NCBI RefSeq assembly: GCF_900009135.1
Contig: NZ_LT797703.1
Span: 98,166-162,165, forward strand
Direction: 5' to 3'
From: Planktothrix sp. PCC 11201
GTDB taxonomy: Bacteria > Cyanobacteriota > Cyanobacteriia > Cyanobacteriales > Microcoleaceae
Length of the DNA: 64,000 nt
The notes below the pieces were generated by a model, which was not told the DNA's origin, ran no database searches, and saw nothing but the letters and a program-made list of their open reading frames with translations. The translations under genes and the position numbers were made by a program. Every line of letters starts with the position of its first letter. The stretch's first letter is position 1. This document shows, in pieces, positions 43,175 to 50,800 of the stretch.

Positions 43175-43782
43175 AGATCTACGTTGAGACTAATTTTTTC
43201 CTAGAATTAGTTTTTGAACAAGAACAGTTTCAAAGCTGTGAAGAAATTCTGTTACTTTGTGAAGGAGGACGTGCAGAACTGATCATTCCTGCCTATAGTT
43301 TAGCTGAACCTCATGAAAAATTAATTCGTCAAGATAGAAACCGTAAAGCTTTACAGCAACATCTGGATCGGGAATTTAAACAGCTTGAACGGACAGCTTC
43401 ATACCAAAATTTGATTCAGAATAATATTAGAGAACTTTTCCGGTTATTAGTTGATATTGATGTTCAAGAAAAAAGACGATTTGCAGAATATAGAAATCGA
43501 TTATTGAGTCATGCAGATATTATTCCACTGACTGCGGATATTATCTCTGAAGCCACAACCCATGAAGATTGTTATGGTTTGATGCCTCAAGATGCCTTAG
43601 TTTATACTTCAATTCTATTTCATCTCAATCTACATAAACCTGCGATCGCTTGTTTTTTAAATCGAAATTCACGAGATTTTGATACCCCCGAAATTAAAGC
43701 AGAATTAAATCGCTTGAATTGCAGAATGATATCACAATTTAATCAAGGATTAAGTTTTATTCAATCTCAACTATTATCTTAA
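43171..43782 (+). CDS. PIN-domain protein with Glu at the first catalytic position
   Basis: A 203-residue PIN ribonuclease-like protein: N-terminal MKIYVETNFFLEL, conserved Glu in SLAEPHEKL, Asp in GLMPQDALVYTS and Asp in NRNSRDF. In PIN domains the first residue of the site is Asp (VDTN); here it is Glu, an unusual substitution that may reduce or change activity. The GTG start overlaps the stop of the preceding gene. VapC-like toxins are half this size, so a larger PIN subgroup is likely. Confidence 0.8.
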   Translation: MKIYVETNFFLELVFEQEQFQSCEEILLLCEGGRAELIIPAYSLAEPHEKLIRQDRNRKALQQHLDREFKQLERTASYQNLIQNNIRELFRLLVDIDVQEKRRFAEYRNRLLSHADIIPLTADIISEATTHEDCYGLMPQDALVYTSILFHLNLHKPAIACFLNRNSRDFDTPEIKAELNRLNCRMISQFNQGLSFIQSQLLS

Positions 43783-43922
43783 TAAAAAGGAATGTGTAGA
43801 AGAACAAATTAAATGTGAAGAAGATTTAAGGAACTTACTTTATAAAATTAGTTATTTCCCTCATGTTGGGATGGGGGAACCTGTTTATTTGGCTGGGTTA
43901 TCTCAACTTGTAACATATCTTT
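43783..43922 (+). pseudogene. Possible gene fragment after the PIN gene
   Basis: A frame without an ATG encodes about 45 residues (EEQIKCEEDLRNLLYKISYF, GMGEPVYLAGLSQL) and then stops at 43923. The codon pattern is protein-like. It may be the tail of a deleted gene. Confidence 0.4.
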
Positions 43923-43994
43923 AATGATCAAAATAATTATTCTGATATTGAAATTATAATTGGTGGAAGATATAAAACAAAAATAGCTTTTTTA

Positions 43995-44516
43995 TTGATT
44001 AGAAAAGAAAAAATATTAATATATATTTTTGCTCACAGCTTAATACAAATGAAAAATAATTATCAAGGTATTGGACTTGATGATAATTTTGATTGTGTTT
44101 TAGGGGAAGTAGAAAAAATAATTATCGCTAAAAATGGAATAAAAATTATATTAAAGTCAAAACAAGAACATAGCTTTTATTTATTTGATACTGCGAAAGA
44201 AATTGATCATGAAATACAAAATAAGCTAAAGACTATATTAAAAAAACGGATTTCTATTTCGGAAGTATCTATAATACCTGCCGATAAGTATGAAGTAACC
44301 CAAAACGCAATGGTAATCTTTGTAATTGCAATGATTTTACTATTTATTCTAAATTTCTGTTCTAATGTATTTAGTGATTCCTCGAATTATCAGGATACAA
44401 ATAGAGATAGAGAGGCAGATGTAAATGAATGTGCTGCTGAAACAGGGATGGGTAGTACAGTAAATCCAGGAGATATTGAACGACTGGATTCATGTTTAAA
44501 AAGAAAGGGATATTGA
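43995..44516 (+). CDS. Small protein with one membrane span
   Basis: A 173-residue protein. Residues 1-100 are alpha/beta, with no known domain; a single membrane helix, NAMVIFVIAMILLFILNFC, at about 105-123; a short polar C-terminal tail with Cys residues. A GTG or upstream start is possible; ATG 43995 follows an AT-rich region. It lies at the end of the nuclease/PIN island and differs from it in higher A+T. Function unknown. Confidence 0.55.
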   Translation: MIRKEKILIYIFAHSLIQMKNNYQGIGLDDNFDCVLGEVEKIIIAKNGIKIILKSKQEHSFYLFDTAKEIDHEIQNKLKTILKKRISISEVSIIPADKYEVTQNAMVIFVIAMILLFILNFCSNVFSDSSNYQDTNRDREADVNECAAETGMGSTVNPGDIERLDSCLKRKGY

Positions 44517-44620
44517 TATTGATACCAATTTATAACAATTCTAAGTCCATAACACTGCATTTAATTGATCTTACAAATGCTTAAATGCGATCGCTATCTC
44601 AATCTACAGGTTATTGTTAA

Positions 44621-44962
44621 CTATCCTATACTAGAAATTAAATCTCCGATCTCTTGAGGGGTAGCACCTGTAGCTAAAATAGCCTTAATTAACAACTCAA
44701 TAGAAACCGAACCATCCCCATTTTCTGCTTTAGCAATAAGCGGTTGACTAGAATGAATTTTTTCAGCTAACTCTGATTGTGTCATCAAATTTTGACGACG
44801 TTCTTTTAACTTACGACTTAATACTAATTTAATTTCAACTAATAACACTTCTTCGGGCGTTAGTTCTAAAAACTCAGCCACAGTTCCTACTTTCCAGCCT
44901 TTAGCTTCTAAGCGTTTCTTTTTTTCTTCATCCATTGCACTATTAATCTTGATCTCGGTCAT
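44621..44962 (-). CDS. XRE-family HTH protein (HigA-like)
   Basis: A 113-residue protein with an HTH (about 60-108; NLMTQSELAEKIHSSQPLIAKAE) and an N-terminal acidic extension. This is the cyanobacterial short XRE antitoxin-like type. It is 9 bases after another XRE gene on the same strand, so both probably share a transcript with the truncated toxin at 45424. Confidence 0.8.
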   Translation of the reverse strand: MTEIKINSAMDEEKKKRLEAKGWKVGTVAEFLELTPEEVLLVEIKLVLSRKLKERRQNLMTQSELAEKIHSSQPLIAKAENGDGSVSIELLIKAILATGATPQEIGDLISSIG

Positions 44963-44971
44963 ATAGTGAGT

Positions 44972-45424
44972 TCAACCTATAGGTAATTTTATTCTGTTTA
45001 GGGGTATTTTATTTATATCTTGATGATTGTTTTCTAATTCTTCAGAAACATCTAATACTGTTGATAGTGATGCTTCAAATTCTTCTGGTGTCATTCTCAA
45101 CAACGCTGGAATAACTGCTACTTTTTTACCCTTAAGTAAAATCGTTACCTCGAAATCTGCACCCAAAGCATCTAAATAAGCTAAAACCGATTCAAAAGCA
45201 TGATCATTATTAGCACTTTCTAACTTAGAAACCCAACTTTGACCTACTCCCATTTTTTCAGCTAATTCCGCTTGGGTTAAACCTGATTTTTTTCGCAAAT
45301 TTCGCATCACTTGAGTTAAGGTTAATCTAAATAATTCCTGTCTTTCGATGAGTTGCATTTCTGGGGTATCAGGAATAATTTGCTCAAGGAAAGCCAGAAC
45401 ATCTTGAATATTTGTTTCTGTCAT
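44972..45424 (-). CDS. XRE-family HTH antitoxin (HigA-like)
   Basis: A 150-residue protein when begun at ATG 45424; the HTH (RKKSGLTQAELAEKMGVGQSWVSKLE) and C-terminal domain match antitoxins paired with Gp49-type HigB toxins. AGGAGG lies just upstream of that ATG, and the start overlaps the stop of the toxin remnant (TAATG), so translation is coupled. A longer frame from 45454 exists but lacks a better site. Confidence 0.85.
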   Translation of the reverse strand: MTETNIQDVLAFLEQIIPDTPEMQLIERQELFRLTLTQVMRNLRKKSGLTQAELAEKMGVGQSWVSKLESANNDHAFESVLAYLDALGADFEVTILLKGKKVAVIPALLRMTPEEFEASLSTVLDVSEELENNHQDINKIPLNRIKLPIG

Positions 45425-45660
45425 TAATTTCCCTCCTGTTGTTGAATGATGCAATCGCGTCGTCTAACCGCAATACTAATTTCTGCTTTAGGTGTTTTGC
45501 GACTTTTCTTTTTAAACCCATGTAATAGGACAAAACGCCTTCCAACAAAAGCACAAAGAAAAATTCGCGGATTATTGGGTGTATTATCTAATCGTAATTC
45601 ATACAAATTTGTTTCCGTTACGATTTTATCTAAAATATCAGATCTTTTATTCCAAATTTG
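45424..45660 (-). pseudogene. Gp49/HigB-type toxin, N-terminally truncated
   Basis: The frame encodes LYELRLDNTPNNPRIF then VLLHGFKKKSRKTPKAEISIA, the C-terminal half of phage-derived Gp49/HigB toxins. Upstream in frame only a few residues (NKRSDILDKIVTE) precede a TGA at 45661, with no ATG, while family members have about 110 residues. TTG 45606 would give 60 residues. A nearby remnant in another frame may belong to the lost part. The antitoxin is intact. Confidence 0.75.
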
Positions 45661-45782
45661 TCATATTTTATGCTAACACAATTTCACCAAATCTTCAATT
45701 ATTGAACATAACCTAAAATTCCCGTATTCAGTAAATCTACGATAACGCTAAGATAATTAAGGACTGTACCACTCGAAATGTA

Positions 45783-48752
45783 GTGAACTCAAAATTGCTC
45801 TCTGACCCCCTACCCTATCCCAACAACACCCCCAACACCATCCGCATTCGGGGGGCGAAACAACATAACTTGAAAAATGTTGATTTGGAATTACCCCGCG
45901 ATCGCCTCATCGTTTTTACCGGGGTTTCCGGCTCTGGGAAATCGTCCCTGGCCTTTGATACCATCTTCGCCGAAGGTCAGCGCCGCTATGTGGAGTCCCT
46001 GAGCGCCTACGCCCGCCAATTCCTCGGACAACTGGATAAACCCGACGTCGATGCGATCGATGGCTTGAGTCCCGCCATTTCCATTGACCAAAAATCCACC
46101 TCCCATAACCCCCGGTCTACCGTTGGGACGGTGACGGAAATTTATGATTATTTACGGTTGCTGTTTGGTCGGGCGGGACAGCCCCATTGTCCGATGTGCG
46201 ATCGCAATATTGCCCCCCAGACCATCGATGAGATGTGCGATCGGATCATGGAACTCCCAGACCGCACCAAATTCATGATCCTGGCTCCGGTTGTTAGGGG
46301 AAAAAAAGGAACCCACCGCAAGCTATTATCGAGTTTAGCCTCCCAGGGATTTGTGCGGGTTAGGGTGAACAATGAGGTTTTGGAACTCTCAGAAAATATT
46401 GAATTAGATAAAAACCATACCCACACTATTGAAATTGTTATTGACCGCTTAATTAAAAAACCAGGACTACAAGAACGTCTGGCGGATTCCTTAACCACCT
46501 GTTTAAAACAATCGAATGGAATTGCAATTATAAAACTCTTAGATGATAATTCTGAAGATAAAAAAGATCCAGAATATCGCGATCCGTTAGAGTCCGATCA
46601 CTTTGAACCCTCCTCAATTAAAGAAGTAGAATCTTCACAATTAGTCTTTTCTGAAAACTTCGCTTGTCCCGAACACGGGGCGGTGATGGAAGAACTTTCT
46701 CCTCGGTTATTTTCCTTTAATTCTCCCTTTGGGGCTTGTCCGAATTGTCATGGTTTAGGACATCTTAAAACCTTTTCCCCGGAGTTAGTAATTCCCGACT
46801 TAACTCAACCCGTTTATACGGCCATTGCCCCTTGGTCAGATAAGGATAATTCCTATTATTTATCCATCTTACATAGTGTGGGTCAAGCCTTTGGTTTTGA
46901 GATTACAACCCATTGGAATCAACTCACAAAAGAACAACAACATATTATCCTTTATGGTTCAGAGGAACCTATTTTAATTGAAACAGATTCTCGCTATCGA
47001 GAAAATAAAGGATATTATCGACCCTACGCCGGGGTACTGCCTTTATTACAACGTCAATATCAAGACAGTGCTTCCGAATTACAAAAACAAAAATTAGAAC
47101 AATATTTAATTGATCAACCCTGCGAAGTTTGTCTGGGAAAAAGACTCAAACCCGAAGCCCTAGCGGTGCGAGTGGGACAATATCAAATCGATGAACTAAC
47201 AGGAGTTTCAATTCAGGATTGTTTAAACCGAATTAATCAGTTAAACCTAACCGAAAGACAAGCCAAAATAGCGGAATTAGTCCTGCGGGAAATTAAAGCT
47301 AGATTGCAATTTTTACTAGATGTGGGATTAGACTATTTAACCCTAGCTAGAACCGCATCCACCCTATCAGGAGGAGAAGCCCAACGGATTCGGTTAGCGA
47401 CCCAAATTGGAGCGGGTTTAACGGGGGTTTTATATGTCTTAGATGAACCCAGTATTGGATTACATCAACGGGATAATACAAAACTCTTAAATACCCTGAT
47501 CAAATTACGGGATTTAGGAAATACTTTAATTGTGGTTGAACATGATGAAGAAACTATTCGGGCGGCGGATCATTTAGTAGATATTGGGCCGGGGGCGGGA
47601 GTACATGGCGGTGAAATTGTCGCCCAGGGAAATATAGAGGTTTTATTAAATTCTGAAACCTCCTTAACGGGGGCTTATTTATCAGGAAGAAAGCAAATCG
47701 AAACCCCTACTGAAAGAAGAAAAGGCAATGGAAAAACCATTAAATTAATTAACGCTACCCGCAATAACTTAAACAAAATTACCGTGGAAATTCCGTTAGG
47801 AAAACTGGTGAGTATTACGGGGGTTTCCGGTTCGGGAAAATCAACTTTAATGAATGAATTACTGTATCCGGCTTTACAACATCATTTCACACGGAAAGTC
47901 CCTTTTCCCAAGGATTTAAAACAAATAGAAGGGTTAGACGCATTAGATAAAGTAATTGTAATTGATCAATCTCCCATTGGTCGAACACCCAGATCTAACC
48001 CCGCAACTTATACCGGAGTTTTTGATATTATTCGAGAGGTTTTTACCGAAACTATTGAAGCTAAAGCCAGAGGTTATAAAGCCGGACAATTTTCGTTTAA
48101 TGTGAAAGGAGGGCGGTGTGAAGCCTGCGGCGGACAGGGTGTTAATGTGATTGAAATGAACTTTTTGCCCGATGTTTATGTGCAGTGTGAAGTGTGCAAA
48201 GGAGCCCGATATAATCGAGAAACTTTACAGGTGAAATATAAAGGATATTCGATTGCAGATGTGTTAAATATGCCCGTAGAAACCGCGTTAGAAGTGTTTC
48301 AAAATATCCCCCGGGCGGCGAGTCGTTTACAAACTTTAGCGGATGTGGGTTTGGGCTATATTCGTTTAGGACAACCCGCGCCAACCTTATCAGGAGGGGA
48401 GGCCCAACGGGTTAAATTAGCATCAGAATTATCCAAAAGAGCCACGGGAAAAACGTTATATTTAATTGATGAACCGACAACGGGTTTATCGTTTTATGAC
48501 GTGCATCAATTATTAAATGTATTGCAACGTTTGGTGGATAAAGGCAATTCTATTTTAGTGATTGAACATAATTTAGATGTGATTCGTTGTGCAGATTGGG
48601 TAATTGATTTAGGGCCAGAGGGAGGAGATAAAGGAGGAGAATTAATTGCCGAAGGAACCCCGGAAGATATTGCTAAAAACACTAAATCTTATACGGGAAT
48701 TTATTTAAAACAAGTGTTAAAACAACATATAGCAATCCTAAATAGGTTGTAA
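45783..48752 (+). CDS. uvrA: Excinuclease ABC subunit A
   Basis: A 989-residue DNA damage recognition ATPase of nucleotide excision repair, acting with UvrB and UvrC. Two ABC cassettes: Walker A GVSGSGKSSLAF and [12 protein letters not shown], signatures LSGGEAQRIRLA and LSGGEAQRVKLA, Walker B YVLDEPSIGLH and YLIDEPTTGLS; zinc-finger cysteines in CEVCLGKR and CEACGGQG plus CEVCKGAR. The start is a GTG at 45783. The last residues IAILNRL and stop come from a dispersed repeat (48729-48750), replacing the native tail. Confidence 0.97.
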   Translation: MNSKLLSDPLPYPNNTPNTIRIRGAKQHNLKNVDLELPRDRLIVFTGVSGSGKSSLAFDTIFAEGQRRYVESLSAYARQFLGQLDKPDVDAIDGLSPAISIDQKSTSHNPRSTVGTVTEIYDYLRLLFGRAGQPHCPMCDRNIAPQTIDEMCDRIMELPDRTKFMILAPVVRGKKGTHRKLLSSLASQGFVRVRVNNEVLELSENIELDKNHTHTIEIVIDRLIKKPGLQERLADSLTTCLKQSNGIAIIKLLDDNSEDKKDPEYRDPLESDHFEPSSIKEVESSQLVFSENFACPEHGAVMEELSPRLFSFNSPFGACPNCHGLGHLKTFSPELVIPDLTQPVYTAIAPWSDKDNSYYLSILHSVGQAFGFEITTHWNQLTKEQQHIILYGSEEPILIETDSRYRENKGYYRPYAGVLPLLQRQYQDSASELQKQKLEQYLIDQPCEVCLGKRLKPEALAVRVGQYQIDELTGVSIQDCLNRINQLNLTERQAKIAELVLREIKARLQFLLDVGLDYLTLARTASTLSGGEAQRIRLATQIGAGLTGVLYVLDEPSIGLHQRDNTKLLNTLIKLRDLGNTLIVVEHDEETIRAADHLVDIGPGAGVHGGEIVAQGNIEVLLNSETSLTGAYLSGRKQIETPTERRKGNGKTIKLINATRNNLNKITVEIPLGKLVSITGVSGSGKSTLMNELLYPALQHHFTRKVPFPKDLKQIEGLDALDKVIVIDQSPIGRTPRSNPATYTGVFDIIREVFTETIEAKARGYKAGQFSFNVKGGRCEACGGQGVNVIEMNFLPDVYVQCEVCKGARYNRETLQVKYKGYSIADVLNMPVETALEVFQNIPRAASRLQTLADVGLGYIRLGQPAPTLSGGEAQRVKLASELSKRATGKTLYLIDEPTTGLSFYDVHQLLNVLQRLVDKGNSILVIEHNLDVIRCADWVIDLGPEGGDKGGELIAEGTPEDIAKNTKSYTGIYLKQVLKQHIAILNRL
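48729..48750. repeat. Dispersed ATAGCAATCC repeat end
   Basis: ATAGCAATCCTAAATAGG plus TTGT matches the left end of the element at 20364 (one base differs). It forms the last seven codons and stop of uvrA. Confidence 0.75.
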
Positions 48753-48761
48753 TATTTTATT

Positions 48762-48818
48762 GTAGGGGTTGGGTCTTCCAACCCAGGCTTAAAGAGGGTT
48801 GGAAGACCCAACCCCTAC
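48762..48818. terminator. Large palindrome, possible bidirectional terminator
   Basis: A perfect 23-bp inverted repeat (48762-48784 and 48796-48818), beginning GTAGGGGTTGGGTCTTCCAA, encloses an 11-base loop. It lies between convergent genes and belongs to the GTAGGGG palindrome family. It may end both transcripts or be a small mobile repeat. Confidence 0.75.
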
Positions 48819-48893
48819 GGGTTTCACAAATCATTATTGAAGCCTTTTATAAAATGATTGGTAGTCGGATATTAATACCCCATAAAAAAATCC

Positions 48894-50696
48894 CTATTTC
48901 CTATTGCTATGTTTGCTAAAATAGGTTTTAAAAATATCTTGAGCAATTGGAGCCGCAGAAACCGCCCCATATCCCCCGGCTTCGACGATAACGGCGATCG
49001 CAATTTCCGGTTTATTCGCAGGCCCAAACCCCACATACATCGCATTATCAGGCTGTCCAGGGATTTCCACGGTTCCGGTTTTTCCTCCCGTTAAAGGAAT
49101 TGAACCATCATTTAAACTCCGTCCAGTTCCTTTTTTTACAACATCAATTAACCCAGCCCGAATCAGATTTAAAGTAGATGCAGAAATCTTAGTTTTAATC
49201 GGTTTTGTTTGAATTGTATTAGTTTGAGATATTAATAAATGGGGTTGAACTCGCCAACCACTATTAGCCACGGTAGAAACCATCACAGCTAATTCTAACG
49301 GGGTAACTAAGACTAAACCCTGACCAATTGCCATGGTCACCGTATCCCCAATATACCAAGGTTCGCCATATAATTTTTCTTTCTCTTGAGGAGTAGGAAT
49401 TTGCCCATGATTGGCGCCATCTAACCCCAATAAATCCAAATTAATTGTCCCGGCAATTCCTAATTCTTTGCCCCATTTGGCAATATTTTCTGCTCCCGTT
49501 TTCACCCCAACTTGATAGAAAAAGGTATTACTACTAAAAGCTAAAGCTTCTTTAAATCCAATTACACCATAACCCTTTCCATGTTCATTAAAGGAAATCC
49601 CCCCAATTTTAATTGATGCAGCAGTCGGGATTTTAGAAGTAATGGAAAAATTCCCCGATTCAATTCCCGCCGCAGTGGTCACAATCTTAAATGTACTCCC
49701 TGGGGGATATCCCTGTAAAGCTCGATTTAATAACGGTTGTTCAGCACTTTGTAGCTTTTTCCAGTCCTGATTTGTTACCTGATTTGTAAATAAATTAGGA
49801 TCAAAAGTTGGGCCACTAGCTAAGGCTAAAATCGCTCCGGTTTTGACATCTAAAACCACCACCGCCCCCCGACGATTTGCCAAGGCTTTTTCGGCAGTTT
49901 TTTGTAAGGCTAAATCTAATGTTAGCTGAACTGATTGACCCGGTTTAGGAGATTGCAACCCTAACTCTTGAATTTCCTGACCTTTGGCATCGACTTCCAG
50001 TAATCGATTCCCCCAAATGCCTTTAATTTGGGAATTTACTAATTTTTCAACTCCCATTTTTCCAGCCATCATTCCCATCGGATCATGAGGATTTGCTTTT
50101 AATTCTTCTGATGTCGCCTCCCCAATATAACCTAAAATATGAGCCGCTAATTTTCCATTGGGATAATGACGCCGAGATTCTGCTCGCACTTCAACACCGC
50201 GTAAATTTTCGACTTTTTCCGCTAAACCAATAAACATTTTAGCCGAAAGATTCGGACTAACTCTCACCGGAATTCGAGATCGATATCCGGTTTTTTCTAA
50301 TTTTTGCAGAATCTCAGCAGCGGGAACATTTAAAATAGCATGGAGTTGTTCTACTGTAATTTTCCATTGTTCAGGAGACTGTTCCTGGGGCCATAAATAT
50401 ACGGAGCGCGAGAGTTGACTTCCCGCTAATAAATCCCCGTTTCGATCTAAAATTTGCCCCCGTTTAGCCGGGACAGGAATCAGGCGTAAACGGTTATTTT
50501 CCGCCCGAATACGATGATATTCTCCTTCAATTAATTGTAACTGTACCAGTTTAATTCCTAAACCTCCAAAAAAACACCCAATTAACAATAATAAAATTAC
50601 CCCTTTATGAGTCCTACGACGTTGGATTATTGAATTTTGTTGGGCTGGGATTGTCAGATATGGAGATTTAGACGGAAACAGAGATTCGTTAGCCAT
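48894..50696 (-). CDS. mrdA: Penicillin-binding protein 2
   Basis: A 600-residue class B PBP, cell-elongation transpeptidase. An N-terminal single membrane span (GVILLLLIGCFFGGLGIKLV) precedes the pedestal domain and the transpeptidase: active-site GSTFK (SxxK, about 332), SSN (about 389), and KTGT (about 542). The length and motif order fit PBP2 rather than PBP3. Mature gene on the minus strand convergent to uvrA. RodA is not nearby. The assignment as mrdA rather than a paralogue is probable. Confidence 0.93.
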   Translation of the reverse strand: MANESLFPSKSPYLTIPAQQNSIIQRRRTHKGVILLLLIGCFFGGLGIKLVQLQLIEGEYHRIRAENNRLRLIPVPAKRGQILDRNGDLLAGSQLSRSVYLWPQEQSPEQWKITVEQLHAILNVPAAEILQKLEKTGYRSRIPVRVSPNLSAKMFIGLAEKVENLRGVEVRAESRRHYPNGKLAAHILGYIGEATSEELKANPHDPMGMMAGKMGVEKLVNSQIKGIWGNRLLEVDAKGQEIQELGLQSPKPGQSVQLTLDLALQKTAEKALANRRGAVVVLDVKTGAILALASGPTFDPNLFTNQVTNQDWKKLQSAEQPLLNRALQGYPPGSTFKIVTTAAGIESGNFSITSKIPTAASIKIGGISFNEHGKGYGVIGFKEALAFSSNTFFYQVGVKTGAENIAKWGKELGIAGTINLDLLGLDGANHGQIPTPQEKEKLYGEPWYIGDTVTMAIGQGLVLVTPLELAVMVSTVANSGWRVQPHLLISQTNTIQTKPIKTKISASTLNLIRAGLIDVVKKGTGRSLNDGSIPLTGGKTGTVEIPGQPDNAMYVGFGPANKPEIAIAVIVEAGGYGAVSAAPIAQDIFKTYFSKHSNRK

Positions 50697-50800
50697 AGTT
50701 AAGAAATTCTTAGATTAAACTTTATTATTCTTAATTCTTAATTCCGGTTTCTTGCCTTAAAATCAGAACAAACTGCCACGTTTTCATGGGGGTCAGATGA

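Noticed and set aside
45446-45676. 76-residue plus-strand frame opposite the toxin remnant
   Set aside because: It is antisense to the HigB/Gp49 homologous sequence, which gives the better match.
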